Shown: positions 16,953-25,145, counted from the stretch's first letter. The stretch is DNA of 39,297 nucleotides from a virus (IMGVR_UViG_3300003322_000702:1-39297); one strand, 5' to 3'. Notes: generated by a model not told the origin, from the letters alone. Numbers and translations: made by a program.

Positions 16953-17480
16953 CTACAACAGATAGTGCCGAAGTGCATCTAGTATCCTAGCCTCCTCCAC
17001 AGCGTAAAGTGCGCCATCCGGCATGATCGGCAGGAACGGACGCGCAGGGATATCATTCCACAGGTTCGGGAACTGGGCCTTTGTGCCCCCAAACTGCTGC
17101 ATGGCGGCGTAGACCATGGTCGAGCCGACGAGGAGACTGTTCCCTCCGACTACTAACTTGCTAAATTGCTGTGCCAGGTCGCCACTCTCACCCTGCAGCG
17201 GACGCTTGTTGATGGCCAACCTTTGGCCTTTCGCAGTGATCCTGCCGGTCTTGTCGGAAAACCCGCCGCGCCGCCGGATGTAGTTGATGAGCGTTGCCTC
17301 AGAATTCGCGACCCATGTCTTGCCATCTGGACCAGTGGCCGAGGCGAAGCGCTGCTTGGTGCGCTCGATGATGTCATCGCCAATGGCAAGCAGGACCGGC
17401 GACAGGTCGTTCACCTTGTCTGCCGTTCGACTCAAGAGATACTTGACTGCCTGGCTGTCGATCTGGATGTAGCTAGCCAT
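16953..17480 (-). CDS. Phage virion morphogenesis protein, Mu gpG-like
   Basis: A 175-aa protein with family pattern LSPVLLAIGDDIIERTKQRFASATGPDGKTWVANSEAT, then GRITAKGQRLAINKRPLQ and MQQFGGTKAQFPNLWNDIPARPFLPI. This is the Mu gpG / virion morphogenesis family, needed for head-tail assembly. The start ATG at 17480 has AAGG nine bases upstream. It is separated from MuF by the structured 100-nt element at 17504-17603. Confidence 0.9.
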   Translation of the reverse strand: MASYIQIDSQAVKYLLSRTADKVNDLSPVLLAIGDDIIERTKQRFASATGPDGKTWVANSEATLINYIRRRGGFSDKTGRITAKGQRLAINKRPLQGESGDLAQQFSKLVVGGNSLLVGSTMVYAAMQQFGGTKAQFPNLWNDIPARPFLPIMPDGALYAVEEARILDALRHYLL

Positions 17481-17503
17481 GAATTTGCCTTATACTAGGT
17501 AAT

Positions 17504-17603
17504 ATGAACCGGTGAGCTGTGGAAATTCGGAGTCCACAGGCTTGGAAAACCGCCTAGAGCGGCCTGCATGGATGGAGGGACGTCCGGCCTCCCACCGGTT
17601 CAT
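17504..17603 (-). ncRNA. Candidate structured RNA element between MuF and gpG (cloverleaf-like)
   Basis: Read on the minus strand, a perfect 11-bp stem ATGAACCGGTG/CACCGGTTCAT (17603-17593 with 17514-17504) closes three local hairpins: GGAGG/CCTCC (17592-17574), CCGC/GCGG (17562-17550, followed by UUUU) and CTGTGGA/TCCACAG (17539-17517). Together they form a four-way junction like a cloverleaf, but with no CCA end or tRNA consensus. The MuF stop codon lies inside the 5' arm, and the gpG start follows 23 nt after the 3' arm. Stems are visible in the sequence; expression as RNA and function (coupling, processing, packaging signal) are not known. Confidence 0.6.
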
Positions 17604-18874
17604 TTCACCAGCTCGTAGATCCCGCCGATGATCCCTGCCTTGATCGCATCCCCCAGCACCTTGAAGGCCGACACCAGCATGTTGGTCTCCCCCTTGTTCC
17701 TCTTGAGCTTGTAGTCGAATTCGACGGCCAGCTTGGCCACGGCCGGGTCGGCGGACCCGCTTATATAGAGGAGCTTTCCGCTACCGGTGTCGTATAGCAC
17801 TTGGTCGGGGCTGGCCAGCAAGCTCGGTAGCTGCTCCCAATCAGCAACGTTTAACGCATCCCCGGCCGCCTGGTGGCGCGCGGCCTTCTTGCCTACGATC
17901 AGACCATCCTGGACCGCGATCTCGGCCGTGGCCGGCGAGATACCCTTGTTTGTGACCAACCAGTTCAGGATGTCTGAGTCGATGGCGCCGACGACCGCCA
18001 TACGCCCGCGCTTGACCGGATCGGCCAGCACGCCTTGCAGGAATGCCTGGTACATCGCATGCCGCTCGGCCCGAAGCGCTGGTTCTAACACCTGGTACAT
18101 CGCAGCACCGACTGGCGCGTCCAGATTGATCAGCTTGGCGTCGATAAGCGCCTGCAGCGGCTGGGCGGCATTTGCACCTGGTGCATAGTCAAAGCCCTTG
18201 TCGATGCCGACTGGCGCACCGGTCTTCGGATCGATGTCCTGCCAGCCGTCCGGCGGCGCGGCACGACCGGCTGCCTGGGCTTCGGCGTACTCATCCGCAT
18301 CGGCCGAGGTGACGCGGCAGTGGCACCCCCACCCATTTGGGCAGTAATGGGTTTGCCAGAACGGATGGTCATACCTGAGCACCAGGCCGTTCCATGCCAG
18401 GTGCAGCGGCCGTGGATGCATCACGCCGTCGGCGTGGACGTAGCGCCAGTATGGCCGGATCGACAACAGCGCCGGGTCCATAAGCTGCTGCCAGCGGCCC
18501 GCCGCATAGCTGGTGGACATATTGGTCTGGTAGATAACGCGCGTACGCCAGGCCTGGCCAGCGGCGCTGCCTTCGCCCGTCCAGCCGGTCCATCCGTGTT
18601 TGAGGACGATGGCGTTAAAGTCCTTGCGAAACTCCTGCAGGCCGGTGCCTTGCTCGATGGCCTTGGTGATCGCCTGGTGAAAGTCGTTGACCAGGTCGGC
18701 GTTGGCCGCACCGGCGACAATAAAGGCACGATCATGCGCCGCCTTCATGACGTCATCGTAGCGCTCGCTGGGCAGCGCCAGTTTGCGCCGGAAGAAATCC
18801 AACTGCTCGGCAAACGGATTCCCTAGGCGATTGCCGGCTGCGTCCTTACTTGGAAAGGTGACAGCGAACGACAT
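17600..18874 (-). CDS. Minor head protein MuF (Mu gpF-like) with C-terminal nuclease/toxin-like domain
   Basis: A 424-aa protein. The N-terminal two thirds are the MuF family: SYAAGRWQQLMDPALLSIRPYWRYVHADGVMHPRPLHLAWNG followed by HYCPNGWGCHCRVTSAD. This protein attaches near the portal and enters the head. Residues from about 290 on form an extra domain (WEQLPSLLASPDQVLYDTGSGKLLYIS, then AKLAVEFDYKLKRNKGETNMLVSAFKV) that resembles the BECR-type RNase/toxin domains known to be fused to MuF proteins. The start lies 1 bp after the portal stop. Toxin activity is inferred from family knowledge only. Confidence 0.88.
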   Translation of the reverse strand: MSFAVTFPSKDAAGNRLGNPFAEQLDFFRRKLALPSERYDDVMKAAHDRAFIVAGAANADLVNDFHQAITKAIEQGTGLQEFRKDFNAIVLKHGWTGWTGEGSAAGQAWRTRVIYQTNMSTSYAAGRWQQLMDPALLSIRPYWRYVHADGVMHPRPLHLAWNGLVLRYDHPFWQTHYCPNGWGCHCRVTSADADEYAEAQAAGRAAPPDGWQDIDPKTGAPVGIDKGFDYAPGANAAQPLQALIDAKLINLDAPVGAAMYQVLEPALRAERHAMYQAFLQGVLADPVKRGRMAVVGAIDSDILNWLVTNKGISPATAEIAVQDGLIVGKKAARHQAAGDALNVADWEQLPSLLASPDQVLYDTGSGKLLYISGSADPAVAKLAVEFDYKLKRNKGETNMLVSAFKVLGDAIKAGIIGGIYELVK

Positions 18875-18875
18875 C

Positions 18876-20459
18876 CTATTGGCCTTCCTGGACGTCGCTC
18901 AGTCCCTTCAGTTCAGCTAGGGCGAACGCCGCCGCCATGAGCTTGACCAAGGCATCCTGCGGCTGGCCACCAAATTGGGTGACCAGGTCTTTTTGCAGGG
19001 TCGTTAAATCAGTCGCATTGTCGACCAGTGATTTAACGCCATCGATCAGACCGGACCAGACCGGCGCAGCAGCGGTGGCAAGTTGGTCCACCACGTCAGC
19101 GGTCGGGTCGGCGGCGGCTGGGGTGCTGGCAAGCGCGGCAACGGAGAACAGGCCCGCTGCAGGGTTTCCGGCAGACGAGATCACCTGGGCTGCTTGTGGC
19201 GATGCAATTGTCAGTACCTTGTCGCCTTCCTGTGGCTTCGGGATGCGCAGCTTTTCCTGCGCCCAATCTAGGGGTACCTGGAAGCCTACCGCCACCAATT
19301 TTGGAAGCGCATCGGCATAGGCCGTCATATCCTCTGGCCGGCCGTCATCGATGACAAACCGCGGGCAGCGTGCCATCCCATCGACGCCACCACGGTTGAG
19401 GGAGAGTAGTGGATACACCAGGTCGCGGGTCAGCGTGGCGCCGAGCTGGCGCGCGTCGGAGACCATAATGTCGTGGCGGACCTCATTGTGGACCTTGCCC
19501 AGCGCAAGGCCACCGCTGCCACGGTTTCCATCGTCGGCCGTCAAGGTCTGACCAAGGATACCCTTTGACAGGGCTTTCTCGGCCCATTCGATCATGGCCA
19601 TGTGCGGCGTGGCGTTGCCGCTGCCGGTCACCTTCTGGATTTCCAGCGTCATCTCCGCTGGCATGATGGCGCGGGCATCATGGCCGAGGGCCGTCACAGC
19701 ACGCATCAGGCTGGCCTTCTCGTCCGCCGTCGCGCCGGCCATGTACTTGCCGACGATGATCGGTAGCCCGAACGTCTCCAGGAACTCGGCAAAGTCACCG
19801 GTTGCATAGGCTTTGTAGATGAACGGCCATACGAGCGTGCGGTATAGGCCCATGCGGCCTGTATAACCGGTTTTCGCCTTGCCATGGGTGTGCATGATCC
19901 AGCCGAACGGCAAGAGCGAAATGCCGTCGATGGAGGCATCGCGCAGTGTCAGCTCCGTCCGCGCCTGGTTGAGGCGGAACCATTCCTGGGGACGTGGATG
20001 GAAACCTGGCAGCCATTCGCCACCGTCCTGGCGCCACTCCAGCTCAATTGGGCTGAACCCGTGGCCCACGCCATCCATCATCGCCAGAAGGACGTCTTCT
20101 ATGGGATCAATGGCGTCCTGCAATACCTCGCGGACCCAATCCGCATTTTCCTTTTCAGCGGCGGTCGCATTGCGCGGCGGGACGATGTCCCAGGCCAGGC
20201 CGACGATGGCGTTTTTACGCTTGTCCATCTCCGCGCGCAAGTGGGCATCGCGTTCTTCCATGTCGGCAAACAGGCGATGCTGCTCCAGCAGGTCCCCCTG
20301 GTCGGCCTGCTGCAGCGTGCGCGCCAGGACGCCCGGTGTCAGGCCACTCAGCATGGGCGTTAAATATTGGTGCTGCAGCGTCATCACGCGTGCGGTCTGC
20401 GGCTCGTCGAGGACGACGCGGTCAATCGGCTGGCCGTGCTGGTCGAGAATTTTAGTCAA
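18876..20459 (-). CDS. Portal protein, DUF935 (Mu gp29-like)
   Basis: A 527-aa protein with typical DUF935 features: early MTKILDQHGQPI, the conserved LFADMEERDAHLRAEMDKRKNAIVGLAWDIVPP, DGVGHGFSPIELEW, and GKYMAGATADEKASLMRAVTALGHDARAIMP. It forms the dodecameric DNA entry channel. The start codon is TTG at 20459-20457, overlapping the terminase stop (TTGA) with AGGGG seven bases upstream; no ATG serves better. Three CGTTAAA motifs are inside, two of them 30 bp apart in opposite orientation (19002, 19032). Confidence 0.94.
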   Translation of the reverse strand: MTKILDQHGQPIDRVVLDEPQTARVMTLQHQYLTPMLSGLTPGVLARTLQQADQGDLLEQHRLFADMEERDAHLRAEMDKRKNAIVGLAWDIVPPRNATAAEKENADWVREVLQDAIDPIEDVLLAMMDGVGHGFSPIELEWRQDGGEWLPGFHPRPQEWFRLNQARTELTLRDASIDGISLLPFGWIMHTHGKAKTGYTGRMGLYRTLVWPFIYKAYATGDFAEFLETFGLPIIVGKYMAGATADEKASLMRAVTALGHDARAIMPAEMTLEIQKVTGSGNATPHMAMIEWAEKALSKGILGQTLTADDGNRGSGGLALGKVHNEVRHDIMVSDARQLGATLTRDLVYPLLSLNRGGVDGMARCPRFVIDDGRPEDMTAYADALPKLVAVGFQVPLDWAQEKLRIPKPQEGDKVLTIASPQAAQVISSAGNPAAGLFSVAALASTPAAADPTADVVDQLATAAAPVWSGLIDGVKSLVDNATDLTTLQKDLVTQFGGQPQDALVKLMAAAFALAELKGLSDVQEGQ

Positions 20460-22234
20460 AACATGCCCCTGGAATGCGATTGGAAATCGTCGCGGTCGGC
20501 GACAACGCCGGATTGGCCACGGCGGCCGATGCTCTTGAAGTCTTCATAGGTCAGGGCGCCACGGGTCATGGCGACATGCCAGAGCAGATGCAAAGCGGTG
20601 AGGCCGTCGTAGTGGTGGTTGCTCTGCGGTTCGGGCCAGGTGTCCAGCTCGGAAAGCAGTTGCGTCAGTTTTTCGTGCAGCAGGATGCTCGGCACCATGG
20701 GGTCGGTGACGTATGGCTCCAGCGAGTCGATACGGACTTCGGGGGCGACCGTGGCCGTGACCCCGATCAGCGGCAACGGCACCCCAGCACGCAGGCCGGC
20801 AGCGATGTACGTCTGGCGGGAATGCTCGTAGGCGTTGTTATTTTCAAAGGCGATGGCACGGCAGCGGAACTCGCGCTGCATGGCGACCAGGTCCGCCTCC
20901 AGCTTCGACGGCACGCGGCGCTTGATAACTGCCTCCATGACGTGCAAGCGCTTCGTGCGCGGGTCCAGGCCACCAACCACCAGTGCGGACGGGTCGGATT
21001 TCTCACCCTTGCCCATCGAAGGGTCGCAGGCGCCGAAGATGATCCAGTCGCGCATCGTCTGGACCCAGAACGTGATGTTTCCGAAAGTCTTGTCCTCATC
21101 CGTACGCGGGTCGCCCTGCATCTCAGTGTTAAATGCGAGCTTCGATACCGCGCGCTGGCGCATCAACCAGAACAGCGGGCGCACAGATGGCCAGGACACG
21201 ACCGCGCCGGCATCCATGGCCACCTTGTTCGCCAGGTAGAACTGGTACGACGGCAGCGCGGCCTGGTCGAGCACCTTGCCATGCAGCGCCGCTTCCTCAA
21301 CCTGGCTCTTGTCATCGTTGAGCATCATCTCCTGGCAGCGCGCCCACAGGTCCATGTCGTCGGGCAGCGTCACGATGGCGCGGAAGTGGTGGACGATGTG
21401 GCCGATGGTTTTCTTGGCGCGGCTGATCGGATCGTTTTTGTCCAGGATCGTGCCGACGCCGCAATATTTAACGGTGCCGTCCGGCGGACCGAGGTAGTCG
21501 ATGGCCTTGGTCAGCCAAGTCCAGCGATTGTCGCGCTCGGTCGGGCTTTTCGCCTCGGAGTCGGTGATCAGGTCGTCGCCCAGCAGGAGCTTGGGGCGGC
21601 TGGCGCCGTGGAACGTGCCCCGGATCGCCTGCTCGGCACCGAACGGCTCGACCTTCACGCCGGTCTTGGTGACGAACTCGCCGACCTTCCACATCGGACC
21701 TTTGCCGCATACCTCCGGGAAGTCCAGGGCGAGCGCCGCGTTCATGGTTAGCTCGGTCTTGCACACCTCGACGAGTTTGGTCGGTAGCCGTGTCTCGGCG
21801 CCGAGCAGGATGATGTAGTCGATGAATGGCGGCAATGGCCCCGTGGCGCCGATCTCTGCGCGCACTTCCGGGCGTTGATGCAGCCCCTGGACCGCGCACC
21901 AGACCGGCCCGATCTTGGTCAGCAGCGACGATTTCGCCTCGCCGCGCGGCGCGATCCACCATTCTTTAACGCCCCCCGGCATGCGCAGCAGTTGTGGGAA
22001 GCGAGTACAGAACTGCGTATGGAATAGCGACGGCTCACCCCGGATGTGGTGCGGGAAATAGGTGTAAGCGAAAAACTGGAAGTCGCCATCCAGTACGCGC
22101 TTGCGCCGAGCCTTGATGGCCTTTGGCGACGGGTCCAGTCCGACCTTGTGAGCATCGATATCCCGACGCAAAGAGCTGACCAGGTCGGTCAGCTCACTTT
22201 GGAATTCCTTTGTGGTCAGGTCGTCGTGCTTCAT
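20456..22234 (-). CDS. Terminase large subunit, Mu gp28-like
   Basis: A 592-aa protein. A Walker A-like motif APRGEAKSS is at residues 95-103 and an acidic Walker B-like LLLGDD at 216-221. An RNase H-type nuclease begins with FGACDPSMG (Asp404) and includes AFENNNAYEHSRQTYIA. It powers headful DNA packaging and cuts packaged phage DNA within flanking host DNA. ATG overlaps the small subunit stop (ATGA at 22231-22234). Confidence 0.95.
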   Translation of the reverse strand: MKHDDLTTKEFQSELTDLVSSLRRDIDAHKVGLDPSPKAIKARRKRVLDGDFQFFAYTYFPHHIRGEPSLFHTQFCTRFPQLLRMPGGVKEWWIAPRGEAKSSLLTKIGPVWCAVQGLHQRPEVRAEIGATGPLPPFIDYIILLGAETRLPTKLVEVCKTELTMNAALALDFPEVCGKGPMWKVGEFVTKTGVKVEPFGAEQAIRGTFHGASRPKLLLGDDLITDSEAKSPTERDNRWTWLTKAIDYLGPPDGTVKYCGVGTILDKNDPISRAKKTIGHIVHHFRAIVTLPDDMDLWARCQEMMLNDDKSQVEEAALHGKVLDQAALPSYQFYLANKVAMDAGAVVSWPSVRPLFWLMRQRAVSKLAFNTEMQGDPRTDEDKTFGNITFWVQTMRDWIIFGACDPSMGKGEKSDPSALVVGGLDPRTKRLHVMEAVIKRRVPSKLEADLVAMQREFRCRAIAFENNNAYEHSRQTYIAAGLRAGVPLPLIGVTATVAPEVRIDSLEPYVTDPMVPSILLHEKLTQLLSELDTWPEPQSNHHYDGLTALHLLWHVAMTRGALTYEDFKSIGRRGQSGVVADRDDFQSHSRGMF

Positions 22235-22740
22235 TTCGCGTTGGCCAGTAACTTCGGCAACACGTCACCGAAGGGTTCCAGGATCTCCACCAGGATGGAG
22301 CCGTGCTGCGGGTAGCGCTCCTGGACGAACTCGGCCAGGCCACGGATGACCGTCATGCCGATGGACAGGCTGTTGGCCTCGGGTAGGAATTTCTTCATGG
22401 CCGCCATGCTCTTGTGGATGTTATCCATCAGGCTGGACATCAGGTCGACGCGGGTGACGGCCGGCATGTTCTGGTCCGCCTTGATCAGCTCCAGAATGGC
22501 GTTAAACTGCACCAGCATTTCGGTCAGAATCTGGCGCGACAACTGTTCGACGTCACCGCCGGACAGCGTGGCGGCGCTGCGGACCTTGTCCCAGTCGTCA
22601 CCCTCGGCCAAGGCTTTGTCCTTCCAGCGCTTGGCGGTTGTATACGCAACGTTGGCCATGGTGGCGGCCTGCTCCAGCGAAAGCAGATCGAACACGTAGT
22701 GCTTGCGCACCAGGGCGCGTACGTCAGCACCTTTTGCCAT
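22231..22740 (-). CDS. Terminase small subunit, DUF1804 family
   Basis: A 169-aa protein starting at ATG 22740 (MAKGADVRALVRKHYVFDLLSLEQAATMANVAYTTAKRWKDKALAEGDDWDKV). The N-terminal HTH with FDLLSLEQAATMANVAYTTAKRWK is the DUF1804 signature associated with small terminases of transposable phages. The C-terminal half is helical and oligomerisation-prone. A Met nine codons upstream lies inside the preceding gene; the chosen start forms a TAATG overlap with that gene's stop and pairs with the ATGA to the large subunit. Confidence 0.88.
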   Translation of the reverse strand: MAKGADVRALVRKHYVFDLLSLEQAATMANVAYTTAKRWKDKALAEGDDWDKVRSAATLSGGDVEQLSRQILTEMLVQFNAILELIKADQNMPAVTRVDLMSSLMDNIHKSMAAMKKFLPEANSLSIGMTVIRGLAEFVQERYPQHGSILVEILEPFGDVLPKLLANAK

Positions 22741-23045
22741 TACAGTCCTACCTTCTGCTTCAGCCATTCGGCCGCCACCGCGATCAGCAGGCCAGAACCG
22801 GCGCCGGCCACGACGCCGGAACGCACGGCGTCCTTCTCCAGCGCGGCGATGCGCTTTTCATGCGCCTCCACTTTTTCCCCAATCGCTTTAGGGTTGGCGA
22901 CTTCCAGGTCGCGCAGTCGACGGTCGTGCTCATCGCGGAGCAGCGTGAGTTTGGCGTCCACGCTGGCCAGTCCCACAGACTGTGCATCAAGCTTTTCCTC
23001 CATGCGGCCGAGAATGCGCGCCAGATCGTTGTTACTGATTTCCAT
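22740..23045 (-). CDS. Small coiled-coil protein with C-terminal membrane segment
   Basis: A 101-aa protein. Residues 1-75 are heptad-like (MEEKLDAQSVGLASVDAKLTLLRDEHDRRLRDLE) and residues about 76-93 are hydrophobic (GVVAGAGSGLLIAVAAEWL), giving a tail-anchored topology. Mu-like phages carry DUF2730-type or XhlA-like proteins of this architecture between lysis and terminase genes. A lysis-accessory or holin-helper role is possible but not shown. Confidence 0.7.
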   Translation of the reverse strand: MEISNNDLARILGRMEEKLDAQSVGLASVDAKLTLLRDEHDRRLRDLEVANPKAIGEKVEAHEKRIAALEKDAVRSGVVAGAGSGLLIAVAAEWLKQKVGL

Positions 23046-23066
23046 GCAGTGATTCCTCTTCGATGT

Positions 23067-23315
23067 TTAACGCTTCATGAGCTTGTCGCGCAGTTCTGCG
23101 GCTTGCTCACATTTAATGCACCGGGTGCAAGCCGGCATCGCATCACGGCGATTCAACGGAATGCCGTCGCCACAATCGGCGCAGTCCCTGCGAAGGACAG
23201 CCGCGCCAGCCTGGCGGGCGCGCTTGCGTTCCTCCGCCTCGCGGCGCTGGCGCGCGATGTCCTGCTCGCGCACGAACTCTTCCGTTTTTGTTGCCTGGTC
23301 AAATATGTCGGTCAA
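23067..23315 (-). CDS. TraR/DksA-type zinc finger protein
   Basis: An 82-aa protein: helical N-terminus (TKTEEFVREQDIARQRREAEERKRAR) and a C4 zinc finger CADC-x17-CIKC with Cys45, Cys48, Cys66 and Cys69. TraR/DksA-like proteins bind the RNA polymerase secondary channel and retune promoters. I choose a TTG start at 23315 because it overlaps the lipase stop (TTGA) and has GAGGT upstream; no ATG exists in this region. Its stop codon is part of a CGTTAAA motif (23066-23072). Confidence 0.85.
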   Translation of the reverse strand: MTDIFDQATKTEEFVREQDIARQRREAEERKRARQAGAAVLRRDCADCGDGIPLNRRDAMPACTRCIKCEQAAELRDKLMKR

Positions 23316-23959
23316 GGGGTTACCTCGGAAGTGCGATTCTGAGGAGTGGGTACTGGCGCCATTGCCTTGATCCCAGCGATGACCTGGCTCATCAGGTGGT
23401 CCTGAATGTTGGGGACATCCAGGCTCGGCCTGCCGGCTTTGGTCAACGGGCCGGGATGCTGCCACTCGGCGATGCCCCAGATGCCTACCGGCAGCAGCGG
23501 CACCAGGTCATTTCCGTTGCGGTGCAGGTGCAGCGCAACACCTGCCCGCGCCAATATCGTGCCGATGACGGAGTCGATACTGACCTTGGGAGGCTCAAAT
23601 GCGTATACGGCACGCGGCGGCTTGCCGGCGACCGACAACAGCGCGGCATACAGCAGTGCCAGGGCGCCCCCCTCCGAGTGGCCATAGACGACGGCTGGTG
23701 CCGCAGTCTGGAGTGCCGGCCACAAGGACATCATCGCCTCCCAGAAACCACGATGCACGTTGCCCAGTTGGGGCGTCCTAACCCAGCGGACGTTAAAGTC
23801 GGCCATCCAGCACGCCAGGTCGTCGCTGCCAGGGAAGCCGATCACCTGACCGTCCTCGGTAGTCGAAACTATGGCGCGAGCGGCACTGTCCGGCGCGCCG
23901 TACGTCGGCTGGGTCGAGTAGGCTGCGTCGGCCAGCAGCGCGTAGGTCAGGACCTTCAT
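23312..23959 (-). CDS. Lipase-class-3-like alpha/beta hydrolase in the lysis cassette
   Basis: A 215-aa protein starting at ATG 23959, which overlaps the upstream stop (ATGA). It has the nucleophile elbow YGHSEGG (Ser95), an oxyanion-hole-type segment VIGFPGSDD, a candidate acid in HLHRNGNDLVPLLP (Asp151) and a candidate His188 in QDHLMSQ. This matches a small lipase-3/Mbeg1-like fold. No signal peptide is present, so it would act after holin release or inside the cell. Placed between holin/lipoprotein and terminase genes, it probably helps dissolve phospholipid membranes at lysis. That role is inferred. Confidence 0.85.
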   Translation of the reverse strand: MKVLTYALLADAAYSTQPTYGAPDSAARAIVSTTEDGQVIGFPGSDDLACWMADFNVRWVRTPQLGNVHRGFWEAMMSLWPALQTAAPAVVYGHSEGGALALLYAALLSVAGKPPRAVYAFEPPKVSIDSVIGTILARAGVALHLHRNGNDLVPLLPVGIWGIAEWQHPGPLTKAGRPSLDVPNIQDHLMSQVIAGIKAMAPVPTPQNRTSEVTP

Positions 23960-24519
23960 TTCGTCGGCGCCGTCGCTGCAGGGATGGACGCCGGAGCAGG
24001 CTGCTGCGCCGGCCCGCCGCTGACCACGTTGACGCCGGCATTGGGCGCTGGGCATGCTGCCATGGCGGCTGCCGGCGCGCTCGGGTTCCCGGTGTCATTG
24101 CGCTGAAGTGCGCCCAGGGGCAAGGTGCAGGCCGCGTCCGTCCATGCCTTGAAAGCGGCGTCGCTGGCTGCCTGGGCGTTCTTCCTGGCGCCAGCATAGT
24201 CGGCCTGCTGCGCCGACAACGCCGCGCTTGTGTAAGCGTTGATGGTGCCGCACCCGGACATGGCCAGGAGCGATGCGCCGGCTACCAGGAGTAGTATGCT
24301 GGGACGGGCAAAGCCAGCCTGCTTACCGCAAGGAGATTTGGCATCCCCGGCCGACGGCGCATTCGTGCGGTCGTTTAGGTGGTATGCACCGAGGCCGGCC
24401 AGGGCCAGCTTGATCGCGGTGATGATGTCGTCGGCTTGCTCGACCTTGAAGACGACCAGGCCCAGCCAGGTGGCAAACAACATGATGCCGATACCGAGTT
24501 TGATTTTGGTGGTGTTCAT
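23956..24519 (-). CDS. Holin-like membrane segment fused to a lipoprotein (possible outer spanin)
   Basis: A 187-aa protein. Residues 7-25 form a TM helix (IKLGIGIMLFATWLGLVVF) in a holin-like context with a second amphipathic helix (30-48). After a Cys/Gly-containing linker, residues 74-90 (ILLLVAGASLLAMSGC) look like a lipoprotein signal with Cys90 as the lipidation site. A helical periplasmic domain and a Pro/Ala-rich tail follow. In related phages these would be two genes; here the frame is continuous. A possible role is membrane disruption combined with outer-membrane attack. No ribosome-binding site for a separate second gene was found. Confidence 0.7.
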   Translation of the reverse strand: MNTTKIKLGIGIMLFATWLGLVVFKVEQADDIITAIKLALAGLGAYHLNDRTNAPSAGDAKSPCGKQAGFARPSILLLVAGASLLAMSGCGTINAYTSAALSAQQADYAGARKNAQAASDAAFKAWTDAACTLPLGALQRNDTGNPSAPAAAMAACPAPNAGVNVVSGGPAQQPAPASIPAATAPTK

Positions 24520-25145
24520 TGCGCTGCTTCCTCTACGTGATCGTCAACAAGGTTGGATGGAATGGGGGGTGATTCAGGAGCGGCATGGCGCGCCGCTAAT
24601 TCGTCAGGCGAAAACACGAAGCCATCGACAAACGGGAATGCCTGTAACAGGAAGATCGGGCCGGTAACGGTATGCACGCCGTGGTTCTTTTCACGGTGCA
24701 GGTGCTTGTGCAGGACCAGCATGGCCTGCACGCTGTCGACCAGCGTTTCAGGTTTCACGGGGTCGAACGCTTCGAAGTCGAAGCCACGCCACTTGAAGAA
24801 GTGGACGATCCAGTAGATCAGGAAGCCCTCGACTGGCGCCATCTCACCTGTCGGCTGCCAGGTGTAAGGATCGAGTACCGCCAGCTCTTTGACGGTGCCC
24901 AGAGCGATGCCTTTAACGATGTCCCAGCGCACGGCGTTCTGGAAAGCCCATTCAACGAAGGCGTGATGGTATTCAAGGTCATCCGCCTGGCCGGTAATGG
25001 CACAGCGCAGACCTGCCGCTTTGCCGGCGCGCTTGGTTTGGATGAAGGTTGGCGATTCGGAGCGGCCATCGTGACCGGGATAGTAAAAATCCTCGGTGAT
25101 GCTGCGGCGGTCCTCGTGCTCAATCAGCGCGTCAGCCATGGCCAC
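24516..25145 (-). CDS. HNH-like protein of unknown role in the lysis region
   Basis: A 209-aa protein. A CAITGQADDLEYHHAFVEWAF segment and, about 100 residues later, LVLHKHLHREKNHGVHTVTGPIFLLQAF resemble the two halves of an HNH (beta-beta-alpha-metal) nuclease with His/Cys ligands. Start ATG 25145 overlaps the endolysin gene by 14 bp; its stop overlaps the next ATG. No signal peptide or clear TM helix. HNH proteins near terminases often assist packaging, but this one is separated from the terminase by four genes. Family assignment is tentative. Confidence 0.6.
   Translation of the reverse strand: MAMADALIEHEDRRSITEDFYYPGHDGRSESPTFIQTKRAGKAAGLRCAITGQADDLEYHHAFVEWAFQNAVRWDIVKGIALGTVKELAVLDPYTWQPTGEMAPVEGFLIYWIVHFFKWRGFDFEAFDPVKPETLVDSVQAMLVLHKHLHREKNHGVHTVTGPIFLLQAFPFVDGFVFSPDELAARHAAPESPPIPSNLVDDHVEEAAQ

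Noticed and set aside
17504-17603. tRNA gene
   Set aside because: The cloverleaf-like fold lacks a CCA-compatible 7-bp acceptor, T-loop GTTCGA and D-loop features; the closing stem is 11 bp.
20474-21751. A 425-codon plus-strand open frame opposite the terminase gene
   Set aside because: Antisense shadow of the large terminase; composition is typical of complementary-strand frames and there is no ribosome-binding site.
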